Shown here one piece after another: positions 17,303 to 25,186 of a stretch of 64,000 nucleotides of DNA. The notes beneath the pieces are model-generated. The model was not told the DNA's origin. It was given only the letters and a program-made list of their open reading frames with translations, and ran no database searches. The stretch is from SAT2750 sp964476375 (GTDB lineage Bacteria; Planctomycetota; Planctomycetia; Pirellulales; Pirellulaceae), in contig CAYYZW010000159.1 in the NCBI GenBank assembly GCA_964476375.1, positions 1 to 64,000 on the forward strand, read 5' to 3'. How positions within the stretch are numbered: the stretch's first letter is position 1; every line of letters begins with the position of its first letter. A program made the position numbers and the translations under genes.

Positions 17303-19138
17303 TTATGGCCTCCTGGCAAGAGAATCCAGGCCATACTGTATTAACAGCTCATCGGGAAGAAAGCCGTCATCTTCCCACCCACGACCACGATTGTAAGACG
17401 TCACCATTTCCTCAAGCTGCTCTGCCGTCAGGCGTGCCTGGGGGTCGTCAGGGAGCGCGGTAGAAAGAAAACGGGCTGGAAGAGAATCTTCCTCCGGAGT
17501 CCATCCAGACTGGATGTTGAACAGCTTCCGCGCCGTGGAAACCCGTCGGGCCACCTGCTGGAGCTCCTCGCCATCCACGTCCCAGCCCGTGACATGAGAG
17601 AGCATCGCGGCAGCCTCCCCGTAAAAATCGTCCAGCGTTCCACGCAAGAACTTGCAGAGGATCAGGCAGTCCATGATCGTGGCCCGATCCTCGGTCGCCA
17701 TCGCACCCTCGGCCGCCGCCGGATTTCCCTGCCGTCGATCTCCGTGTTCTGAAAAATCAATCTCGTAAGCACCGCTGCGGTTATGGTCTGCGCCGCGGGA
17801 ACCCACAGCAAAACCCAGGGCCATTGTCTGCAGGGCCCGTGGCTCATAACCGGGAATCTCCAGTCCCTTGACCTGGGGTGCAAACTCGATACTCCCCTTC
17901 CCGATCACCATGGCCATGCTGCGACTACCACCGGCCAGTTGATCACCCAGTCCATTGCGGCCTCCAATCATCTCGATCGCATCCAGGACTGCCTGGCCAT
18001 CACCAAAACGGAGCCAGGGAGCGTCAAGCAGTCCCCGCTCAACGCACTCCATGGCAAAGGCAATCGTGCCACCGGCACTGATCGTGTCGATTCCCAGTTG
18101 ATCGCATCGCTGCATCGCCGTCAGCACAAACTGCTGATCCGTGACCCCGCAAAGCGGTCCCAGCGCAAAGAGCGATTCATACTCGACACGAACCCCCCCT
18201 GACTCTTCTCCCTCTCGGCGGATGCCATAGATATGCGTGCAGCCAATCGTGCATGCCGCGCAGCTGGCCTGGGTCTTCTCCCGTTCCGAGGTGAGTGCCT
18301 GGGGGGACAGTTCTTCCACTCCCTCCAGCTGCCCCTGCTGGAAATTCCTCACCGGCAGGGTATGAAGCCGGTTAAACAGCACCAGGTTGGCAGCGGTCCC
18401 CAGCTCACGGTACTTCGCCGTGGCTGGTCCCAGTGACCTGTCCGAGAGGTCGCGTGCCAGCTTCACAAGCTGTTCGGGATGCGCCCAGCGACTGCGCCTG
18501 TTTCCCCGCACCACGATCGCCTTGATGTTCTTGGCTCCCAGCACTGCCCCGCTCCCCCCCCGGCCGGCATGACGGCCATCATGGGAAAGCGTTGCAAAAT
18601 GGACCAGGTTTTCTCCGGCAGGGCCAATCACCACTGCCTGGGATCCCTCCGGCTGACTCGCTCGGAGAAGAGAATCCGACTCCTCGACTGCCATTCCCCA
18701 GAGTTCTTTCGCTGGCTGCAGGTCCACCTGGTCCTCATCGATTACCAGGATCGAGGGCTCGGAAGCTCGTCCAGAGATAACAATCGCGTCATGACCCGTC
18801 CTCTTTCCTGCCAGGGCAAAGCCGCTGCTGGCAAGCGAATCATTAAGCCGTCCGGTCAATGGGCTACGGCTTACCACCGCAAACTTGGCAGAGGTCGTCA
18901 GCGGGCTGCCAACCAGGGGGCTAAAAACAAATGCGATCGGGGCTTCCGGGCTGAGTGGATCCAGGCAAGGCGCACCAAGCGAGAGCATTAACCAGGTTCC
19001 CAGGCCTGTGCCACCAAGAAAATGGCGAAGGACTTGATCGGGCAATTCGACCCGTTCTCCCGTGCCCGACGAGACATCCACCTTCAGATAGGCCCCGTGG
19101 TATCCAGCAGGTACTCCGGTTCTGATGGGATCGTTCAT
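17303..19138 (-). CDS. Tungsten-containing aldehyde ferredoxin oxidoreductase
   Basis: 611 residues, the AOR length. The [4Fe-4S] ligands are C293-x2-C296-x3-C300 and C495 in the DCLxxCKF signature, matching the archaeal enzyme's spacing. The N-terminal pterin-binding part has GGTGLGTWL and HAGRGGSGAVLGAKN. The enzyme oxidises aldehydes to acids with ferredoxin as acceptor, using a bis-pterin tungsten centre, in the cytoplasm. It follows the MoaD/ThiS gene by 39 bp, a pairing seen in other bacteria. The FmdD-like gene follows after 174 bp. Mo versus W cannot be settled from sequence; the family is nearly always W. Confidence 0.92.
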   Translation of the reverse strand: MNDPIRTGVPAGYHGAYLKVDVSSGTGERVELPDQVLRHFLGGTGLGTWLMLSLGAPCLDPLSPEAPIAFVFSPLVGSPLTTSAKFAVVSRSPLTGRLNDSLASSGFALAGKRTGHDAIVISGRASEPSILVIDEDQVDLQPAKELWGMAVEESDSLLRASQPEGSQAVVIGPAGENLVHFATLSHDGRHAGRGGSGAVLGAKNIKAIVVRGNRRSRWAHPEQLVKLARDLSDRSLGPATAKYRELGTAANLVLFNRLHTLPVRNFQQGQLEGVEELSPQALTSEREKTQASCAACTIGCTHIYGIRREGEESGGVRVEYESLFALGPLCGVTDQQFVLTAMQRCDQLGIDTISAGGTIAFAMECVERGLLDAPWLRFGDGQAVLDAIEMIGGRNGLGDQLAGGSRSMAMVIGKGSIEFAPQVKGLEIPGYEPRALQTMALGFAVGSRGADHNRSGAYEIDFSEHGDRRQGNPAAAEGAMATEDRATIMDCLILCKFLRGTLDDFYGEAAAMLSHVTGWDVDGEELQQVARRVSTARKLFNIQSGWTPEEDSLPARFLSTALPDDPQARLTAEQLEEMVTSYNRGRGWEDDGFLPDELLIQYGLDSLARRP

Positions 19139-19177
19139 ATTTCCTGGCGGCTCGAAACGAGTCTTCTGAAGTACGAC

Positions 19178-19450
19178 CTAACCACCCACCTCCGCCGACA
19201 GGATCAGCACGCTGGTACCTTCGACGATCACCTCCGCCGGGTCCCTGACAAACCTGTCACCGTCCAGACTGGCAAGGCACCCTGGCCGCAGGGCTCCCTG
19301 CGCAATACACTCACCCTCCAGGCCAGGAAACCGCCGGGCAAGCTCTTCCAGGAGCGTTCCCAGTGTGACGGGAGCTGTCAGCAAGAGTCTCGTGTCGCGT
19401 TGGCCCGCCCGCTGTCGCGGGATGCCAAAAAACTCGACACTGATTTCCAT
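19178..19450 (-). CDS. MoaD/ThiS-family sulfur-carrier protein
   Basis: 90 residues with a ubiquitin-like beta-grasp pattern and the diagnostic C-terminal Gly-Gly (SAEVGG), which is adenylylated and thiocarboxylated to donate sulfur to molybdopterin. MoaD supplies the dithiolene sulfurs. The gene directly precedes the aldehyde ferredoxin oxidoreductase (39 bp), so it may be a dedicated carrier for the pterin of that enzyme. No MoaE or MoeB lies nearby. Confidence 0.8.
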   Translation of the reverse strand: MEISVEFFGIPRQRAGQRDTRLLLTAPVTLGTLLEELARRFPGLEGECIAQGALRPGCLASLDGDRFVRDPAEVIVEGTSVLILSAEVGG

Positions 19451-19484
19451 AGCCTCGATTTCCCGAACTGGCCGGCCGGGCCAA

Positions 19485-20486
19485 CTACTTTTTTGCCTTT
19501 GGCACGACCCAGATGTTCCTGTATCGGACCGGGCAGCCGTGATTCTGCAGGTAAACCGGACCTGCCTCGGGACCTGGTTGGCTGGGGGCTGCCGTCGTGT
19601 TGCGCTCGCCCGGTAATTCCACGTCCTTGTGAATCACCACGCCATTGTGCTTTACCGTGACTCGTGGGTTTTTCAGTAGCTTTCCCGCGTCATCAAAGCG
19701 AGCCGCCGTATACTCGATATCATATGTCTGCCAGCTCAGTGGCGGCAGGCACATGTTCAGGTCGGGATCCTTCACCGAGTAAATGCCACCACACTCGTTC
19801 TGCTTGCCGGCGAGACCGAAGGAATCGAGCATCTGCACTTCGTATCGACCCTGGACGTAAATACCACTGTTGCCACGGCCCTGGCCCCGATCCTGGGGCT
19901 GGTACGGAATCCGGAACTCAATGTGGAGCTGGTGGTCCTGGAATTTTTTCTTGCTGGTGGTGCCCTGGATCAGCAGGCCATCATCCGTCATCTTGCCATT
20001 TTCCCAGCCATCGGCACTGGAACCGTCAAACAACACGGTCGCTCCCTCGGGCGGCTTCTGGCCAAGTGTCTTGCTCTTGCGAACCACTCGCTTGAGCTGA
20101 TGAACTTTCTGGCCATCCAGGTCGAATGTCTCCAGGGTGCCATCCTTCTTGATGATGGCCGACCCATTCTCTGGTGCGATCATCTTGACTTCGCCATTCT
20201 CCAGCTTGCCGGTCGCCCGGACCAGGGTTTCGCGATCACCGTCCCAGCCATCGCCGGGAAGACCACCGCTGTAGCCCACTGCCTGGAACTGCCCCTCTCC
20301 CAGCGCGATCACCTGGATACCCAGCTTGTCCCCATCCTCGCCGGCAGACCCAGTGTATTCCCCCTGGAAAGCAAAATCGGTATCGACCTTGGCAGGATCT
20401 GCAATCTTCGGACCCTTCGCCGAGGTGACGATCGTGGTGGCAAGCAATAGCAACATCACGGTAAAGAGGGAGCAAATCCTGCGCAT
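19485..20486 (-). CDS. Exported DUF1080 (3-keto-disaccharide hydrolase-type) protein
   Basis: 333 residues with a signal peptide (RRICSLFTVMLLLLATTIVTSA). The first half is a beta-rich region of unknown function. The second half, from GATVLFDGSSADGWE onward, is the DUF1080 jelly-roll domain, with NSGIYVQGRYEVQMLDSFG and the closing YLQNHGCPVRYRNIWV signature. The family includes glycoside-related hydrolases and is greatly expanded in planctomycetes. It lies 34 bp upstream of the moaD-like gene on the same strand, which is probably coincidental. Confidence 0.85.
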   Translation of the reverse strand: MRRICSLFTVMLLLLATTIVTSAKGPKIADPAKVDTDFAFQGEYTGSAGEDGDKLGIQVIALGEGQFQAVGYSGGLPGDGWDGDRETLVRATGKLENGEVKMIAPENGSAIIKKDGTLETFDLDGQKVHQLKRVVRKSKTLGQKPPEGATVLFDGSSADGWENGKMTDDGLLIQGTTSKKKFQDHQLHIEFRIPYQPQDRGQGRGNSGIYVQGRYEVQMLDSFGLAGKQNECGGIYSVKDPDLNMCLPPLSWQTYDIEYTAARFDDAGKLLKNPRVTVKHNGVVIHKDVELPGERNTTAAPSQPGPEAGPVYLQNHGCPVRYRNIWVVPKAKK

Positions 20487-20643
20487 GATAAAATCTCTCC
20501 GGAAAAAAACTCATTTCTCGAACACCTCTCTATTGTGGAACCGCCCCCGGTCCTTTTCAAGCAACCAGGCAATGGTTCTGTCGATTCCCTGGTCCATGTC
20601 CAATAGCACTCGATCCGCTAGAATGCCACGGAGGCCAAAGCCA

Positions 20644-22230
20644 ATGATCCGTTTCATCCTTCCAGCCCTGCTCGTCCTGATGCTGTCGGCCCAGCCCGGC
20701 TGTCAGCCGATAACGCGCAAACAGGGCACACAACCCAAGCCCTCAAACACGCAGACCGGCCAGCGCAGCACGACACGGTCCAGCAAGCCACGAAAGCGGC
20801 TTCGGCTCTCCCCGGAACCTCCTGCCAAGTCGATCTATCTTCCGCCGCAGGCAGAGGGAACGAACACGATTATTCTCCCCGAGGTCAAGAGGGTCCTGGA
20901 GACTGTCGAGGAGTTGAGCAAGGACACCCCCACCATGGTCGCCTGGCTGATCGACCAGTCGGCGAGCAACGAGGCACTGCGAAGGAACGTCACGACACAA
21001 CTCCGTTACTTCTACCTGCAACCGGCAGACGACTCTCGCTCGCCGCTGCTGACCGGAATCCTTGAATTTGGGGCGGAGTCCCGCTGGCTCACCGAGGAGC
21101 CGACCACGGACAGCCAGGTCGTGATCGATGCCATTGACAAGCTTGAACAAGACAGCAGCGGCCAGGAAATGGCTTTCACTGCGATCTCCCGTGTCCTGGA
21201 GGATTGCATGTCCTACCGGGTCGAAAAGGACATGCAGGTGATCATCGTGGTGATCACTGACGAGGCCGGCGACGATGTGGAAAAGATGGATGCGGCTGTC
21301 AGCACCACGGCCCGTTATGCAATCCCGGTCTACGTGATTGGCCCGGCTGCGCCCTTTGGTCGCCAGGCACTGCTGGCCGATAAGGTCGAGTCCAGCGAGC
21401 CCGCTGGCCGGCGAGTCATCCACCAGGGTCCCGAATCACGACATTCCGAGCGGATCCAGATCCCCTTCGCCAATGCAACCTATGGCATGGAGCGTACGCA
21501 CAGTGGTTTCGGCCCCTTCCACTGGGAGTACCTCTGTCGTACTTCGGGTGGTGATTACCTGGCGGTCACCATGCCAGGCTATTCCGCATCGATGATGCGT
21601 GGTTCCTTCCAGGGAGGGACTTACGTGTTTGGCAAGTACGAGTCCAGCGTGATCCGCAGGTACGCTCCGGACTACGTGAGCGAGGTCGCCTACCAGCAAT
21701 TGCTTGACCAGAATACTGCCCGCCGTGCACTCCATGAAGCGGCCAAGCTGGAACCGGCGGGGTTACTCGAGCGGCCGGTGACCCAGTTCATCTACCGGGA
21801 CGAGGCGCAGATGACACGGGATGTCTCCCGTGCCCAGCTTGCAGCAGCACGCCTGGAACCAGAGCTCCAGAAGGTCCATGATGTTCTCAAGAACGGGGAA
21901 GCGGGCCGCACGGAATTAACTCGCCCCCGATGGCAGGCTGGGTATGACCTGGCGATGGGCCGGGCTCTCGCCGCCCGTGCCCGGGTGGAGGGTTACAACG
22001 CCATGCTCGCAGCACTCAAGCGGGGCCGCACATTCGAAAGCCCCACCAGCAGCCGGTGGGTCCTGGTCCCGGACGACAACATCGAGGCTGGAAGCAGTTA
22101 CCAGCGACTCGTCGACAAAGCACGAACCTACCTGGAGCGGGTCACCACGGAACACGCTGGAACTCCCTGGGCCCGGATTGCAGAAAAAGAACTGGAAACC
22201 AAGCTTGGCTGGAAGTGGACGGAACAATGA
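20644..22230 (+). CDS. Exported von Willebrand factor A-like protein
   Basis: 528 residues from ATG 20644, preceded by GGAGG nine bases upstream. The open frame extends 318 bases further upstream, but only antisense to the DUF1080 gene. The N-terminus is a signal peptide ending in QPGC, possibly an atypical lipobox. A VWA-like domain covers roughly residues 85-240: a degenerate MIDAS-type WLIDQSASN, then QVIIVVITDEAGDD. The C-terminal half has charged helices. The stop overlaps the next gene's ATG (ATGA), so the 52-residue protein downstream is translationally coupled. Ligand and function are unknown. Confidence 0.75.
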   Translation: MIRFILPALLVLMLSAQPGCQPITRKQGTQPKPSNTQTGQRSTTRSSKPRKRLRLSPEPPAKSIYLPPQAEGTNTIILPEVKRVLETVEELSKDTPTMVAWLIDQSASNEALRRNVTTQLRYFYLQPADDSRSPLLTGILEFGAESRWLTEEPTTDSQVVIDAIDKLEQDSSGQEMAFTAISRVLEDCMSYRVEKDMQVIIVVITDEAGDDVEKMDAAVSTTARYAIPVYVIGPAAPFGRQALLADKVESSEPAGRRVIHQGPESRHSERIQIPFANATYGMERTHSGFGPFHWEYLCRTSGGDYLAVTMPGYSASMMRGSFQGGTYVFGKYESSVIRRYAPDYVSEVAYQQLLDQNTARRALHEAAKLEPAGLLERPVTQFIYRDEAQMTRDVSRAQLAAARLEPELQKVHDVLKNGEAGRTELTRPRWQAGYDLAMGRALAARARVEGYNAMLAALKRGRTFESPTSSRWVLVPDDNIEAGSSYQRLVDKARTYLERVTTEHAGTPWARIAEKELETKLGWKWTEQ

Positions 22231-22385
22231 CAGATGAAAAAGAACTCACGGAAACGGGATGGATTACCCGGGATATGTTTAACGAACTTCAACTGGAAGT
22301 CATGTCCCTGAAGGCAGAAGTTTCTCGCCTGCGCGGCCTGCTTGATTCCACCGGCAGTGAAAGTGAGGAGACCGGCGACGAATGA
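22227..22385 (+). CDS. Small acidic coiled-coil protein (52 residues)
   Basis: 52 residues, starting at the ATG that overlaps the previous stop and ending in a TGA that overlaps the next gene's ATG. The middle (NELQLEVMSLKAEVSRLRGLL) has a leucine heptad-like pattern. The tail is Ser/Glu/Asp-rich. Double ATGA coupling supports it as a real gene. I do not recognise a family. It may be an oligomerisation partner or adaptor of the VWA-like protein (inference). Confidence 0.6.
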   Translation: MTDEKELTETGWITRDMFNELQLEVMSLKAEVSRLRGLLDSTGSESEETGDE

Positions 22386-22771
22386 CCTTTGCCCACCTGA
22401 CCCTGGCGACACGTGACGTGATTGCCACACGAATATTCCTGGAAAACTGCTTTGGCTGGCAACCTGTCTTTCAACCGGGGAATATCGAGATAGAAGCGGC
22501 CTGGCTCAAGATCACAGAGAACCAGCAGGTTCACCTGCTCCACGTGAAGGACTTTAAACCATCCCCCTTCGAGGCGGAGTTCGGCCGACACGTGGCCCTG
22601 TTTCACCCAGCCGGCGATTTCCAGGCGCTCCGCGAGCGGCTCCAGGAGAATGGTGCCACGCTGATTGAGGCGGAACGAGAGACACCGTTTAACCGATTTT
22701 TTTTTCGTGATCCGAATGGTTATATCTTCGAGGTCATCGACCAGGACGGCTATTGCGATGAGTCGGGATAA
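22382..22771 (+). CDS. VOC-family (glyoxalase/dioxygenase-like) protein
   Basis: 129 residues forming one vicinal-oxygen-chelate module pair. The N-terminal AHLTLATRD strand supplies a candidate metal histidine (H5), HLLHVKDF lies mid-way, and the C-terminal DPNGYIFEVID has the typical glutamate ligand. The substrate is unknown; the family includes glyoxalases, dioxygenases and fosfomycin-type enzymes. It is the last gene of a three-gene coupled operon and converges, with a 22-bp overlap, on the phosphorylase gene of the opposite strand. Confidence 0.8.
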   Translation: MTFAHLTLATRDVIATRIFLENCFGWQPVFQPGNIEIEAAWLKITENQQVHLLHVKDFKPSPFEAEFGRHVALFHPAGDFQALRERLQENGATLIEAERETPFNRFFFRDPNGYIFEVIDQDGYCDESG

Positions 22772-23613
22772 TTCTCGCCGGCCATGATAGCCGTGACGAT
22801 CGCCCGCATGGCAGGTTGTACAGAGCGGGCCATCTCCACAACCGCTTCTGCCGATGCTCCCTCCTGGTGCTCGGGGCCGGACACGTTGGTGACCGCAGAG
22901 AGCCCAAGCACCTTCATTCCCAGTTGCGATGCCACCGTCACTTCCGGCACGGTCGACATGCCGACAACATCTCCACCGATGCAGCGAACCATCCGGTACT
23001 CCGCACGGGTCTCGTAGTTCGGCCCGGTCATCGCCACATAGGTTCCCGTGGTGGCACGAAATCCACCTGCCGAGGCCGTCGCCATGGCCCTCTCAATCCA
23101 GGGCCGATGATAGGGACTCGTTCGCCAGCGACCCGGTCGATCCGCCCATTCCATATCATCTGCAGCCCCCTGCCCACGAGTCCCAGCCTGCAGGAACATC
23201 AAGTTGATGTGACTCTCCATCACAAGCAGGTCCCCGGGAAGAAGCTCTGGATTGACTCCCCCGCTGGCATTGGAGACGATCAAACCCCCGGCTCCAAGCT
23301 GGTGTAATAGCCGTACCCCCCGGGTAATCTGGCTGGCATCATGCCCCTCGTATCGATGCAGTCGCCCATCCAGTGCCACCACCGGACTGTCACCAAGCCG
23401 ACCACAGACCAGTCGCCCGCGATGTCCTGTCGCGGTTGCCGGGGCAAAACCAGGAATCTCGCCAAAGTCAAAATCCTCCTCGACCTCGATATCCTCGACC
23501 AGCCCCCCCAGACCGGTTCCCAGGATAACTCCCACCTGCGGCGACACGGTCCAGCGACGACGCACCAGGGACACCGCGTCGTCTATTAACTTCCCATCCA
23601 CCACCTGGACCAC
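22750..23613 (-). CDS. Purine nucleoside phosphorylase (second of two tandem copies)
   Basis: 287 residues as drawn from GTG 23613. GGAGG lies one base upstream of that codon, so a GTG a few codons downstream may be used. Family motifs are ILGTGLGGLVE (phosphate loop), GRLHRYEGHDASQITR, VSNASGGVNPEL and GPNYETRAEYR. It is trimeric PunA/MTAP-like. It cleaves purine nucleosides with phosphate to base and ribose-1-phosphate. The copy immediately upstream is a paralogue, ending 24 bp before this start, so they form one transcript. Confidence 0.88.
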   Translation of the reverse strand: MVQVVDGKLIDDAVSLVRRRWTVSPQVGVILGTGLGGLVEDIEVEEDFDFGEIPGFAPATATGHRGRLVCGRLGDSPVVALDGRLHRYEGHDASQITRGVRLLHQLGAGGLIVSNASGGVNPELLPGDLLVMESHINLMFLQAGTRGQGAADDMEWADRPGRWRTSPYHRPWIERAMATASAGGFRATTGTYVAMTGPNYETRAEYRMVRCIGGDVVGMSTVPEVTVASQLGMKVLGLSAVTNVSGPEHQEGASAEAVVEMARSVQPAMRAIVTAIMAGENYPDSSQ

Positions 23614-23636
23614 ACCTCCACGTAAGACCAGGAACG

Positions 23637-24467
23637 TCAGCCACTCACTTCCGCGGCCAGGACCCCCAGCACCAGGGATCGAAGCCGGGGTTCCGCCTCG
23701 TTGGCGACGGCAATAATCTCGTTGACATCAGCGGGAGTGAGTTCATCCGGCAGGCACATATCGGTAATGATAGAAAAGCCTACACTTCGCATGCTCGAGT
23801 GAACCGCCACAAGGACCTCCGGAACCGTGGACATGCCGACCACATCGGCACCGATCGTGCGCAGGAAGCGATACTCGGCACGTGTCTCCAGGTTGGGCCC
23901 GGCGACGGCGACATAGACGCCCTTGTGGGCAGTAATTCCCTCCTGCCGGGCCACTTCCAGGGCTCTTTCCACCAACGCCCTGTCGTAAGGCTCACACATG
24001 TCGGGAAAGCGAGGGCCAAGACGGTCATCATTGACCCCGATCAGGGGATTATCTCCCATCAGGTTGATCTGGTCATCGATCACCATGATATCCCCGCACT
24101 GGTAATCCGGATTCAACCCCCCACAGGCGTTGGAGACCACCAGCAGGTCCGCTCCCAGGGCCTTCATCACACGTACAGGCAGGGTAATCTGCTTGAGCGG
24201 ATACCCCTCGTACATGTGCATGCGGCCTTCCATCGCCACGACCGGGAGTCCCTGCAGGGTCCCGCAGAGCAGCCGTCCCGCATGGCTGATTGCCGTGGAC
24301 TGTGGAAAGTGAGGGATCTCGCCGTAATCAAACGACTCCTGCACCTCTATTTCCTCGACCAGGCTCCCCAGCCCGGTTCCCAGGATAATCCCGGCATGGG
24401 GTGTACCATCCCACCTGGAACGAATCACCGCGACGGCTTCTTCGATCTGGCCAAAAAGTTCAAGCAT
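23637..24467 (-). CDS. Purine nucleoside phosphorylase (first of two tandem copies)
   Basis: 276 residues with motifs ILGTGLGSLVEE, GRMHMYEGYPLKQIT, VSNACGGLNPDY and GPNLETRAEYRFLR. These are the trimeric purine nucleoside phosphorylase signatures. It differs from the downstream copy at the NASGG/NACGG and NYETR/NLETR positions near the base pocket, so the two may prefer different purines (inference). A conserved GMSTVPEV segment is shared by both. Salvage role; a nucleoside hydrolase is encoded 20 kb away. Confidence 0.9.
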   Translation of the reverse strand: MLELFGQIEEAVAVIRSRWDGTPHAGIILGTGLGSLVEEIEVQESFDYGEIPHFPQSTAISHAGRLLCGTLQGLPVVAMEGRMHMYEGYPLKQITLPVRVMKALGADLLVVSNACGGLNPDYQCGDIMVIDDQINLMGDNPLIGVNDDRLGPRFPDMCEPYDRALVERALEVARQEGITAHKGVYVAVAGPNLETRAEYRFLRTIGADVVGMSTVPEVLVAVHSSMRSVGFSIITDMCLPDELTPADVNEIIAVANEAEPRLRSLVLGVLAAEVSG

Positions 24468-24553
24468 CTGACCCTACTCCCACTGGGACACAAGTGACCG
24501 ACGTGGTTAACGTAACGGCACGCTTCCAAGCCAGCAAGGGACCTGGCTGGCTC

Positions 24554-25186
24554 TCAGGAAATTGACTTGCACCAGCCGGCCATGACCTCGATCGCCTGCT
24601 CCAGGTGGCGCTGTTGTGTGAATCCTGATGCCTTGCGGGGTTTGAAGCTATGGTCTCCATCCTCGAGCCATTCCAGCTGGAAGTGTTGAGGGAGCTGGTA
24701 TCGCTCCACTTCCTGGCGGTTTCCCAGGGCATCCCGCTCTCCCTGGATCACCAGTACCGGCTTCTTGATCCGCTGCAGATGTTCCACTCGCAGGCGGTCC
24801 GGTTTCCCGGGAGGATGAAAAGGATACCCCAGGCAGACCAGCCCCACGGTATCTGCCAGGTCCTCGTAAATCATGCTGGCGACCCTCCCGCCCATCGACT
24901 TTCCGCCAATGACCAGCCTGGTCGAACCCTGGCTGACCACCTGCTCGACCAGCTCCTGCCAGCTCTCGATCAGCCGCGGCATCCTGTCCGGTGGGCGGCG
25001 ACGGCCCTCGCGACGGGCGCGCTGCATGTAGGGAAAATCAAACAGCCCTACCCTGCAGCCCTGGTCGGCCAGCCCCGCGGCCATGGCCTGCATGAACGAG
25101 CTCTCCTGGCCTGCTCCTGCACCATGGGCCAGCAGGACCACGGTCCCGGAATCCGGGCCGTGAAAATGAAGCGAGGGGTCGCTCAT
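24554..25186 (-). CDS. Small alpha/beta hydrolase (KANL3/Tex30-like, dienelactone-hydrolase fold)
   Basis: 210 residues. The oxyanion segment is LLAHGAGAGQESSF. The nucleophile elbow is GGKSMGGRVAS, the acid is in QGERDALG and the histidine in EDGDHSFKPRK, so the triad is complete. No signal peptide. The substrate is unknown; relatives are annotated as predicted hydrolases of the alpha/beta type. Its ATG overlaps the stop of the cytochrome/WD40 gene by four bases, so it is the tail of that operon. Confidence 0.8.
   Translation of the reverse strand: MSDPSLHFHGPDSGTVVLLAHGAGAGQESSFMQAMAAGLADQGCRVGLFDFPYMQRARREGRRRPPDRMPRLIESWQELVEQVVSQGSTRLVIGGKSMGGRVASMIYEDLADTVGLVCLGYPFHPPGKPDRLRVEHLQRIKKPVLVIQGERDALGNRQEVERYQLPQHFQLEWLEDGDHSFKPRKASGFTQQRHLEQAIEVMAGWCKSIS

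Noticed and set aside
20326..20643. Upstream extension of the VWA-like protein
   Set aside because: It overlaps the DUF1080 gene in antisense; a signal peptide and GGAGG at 20644 mark the true start.
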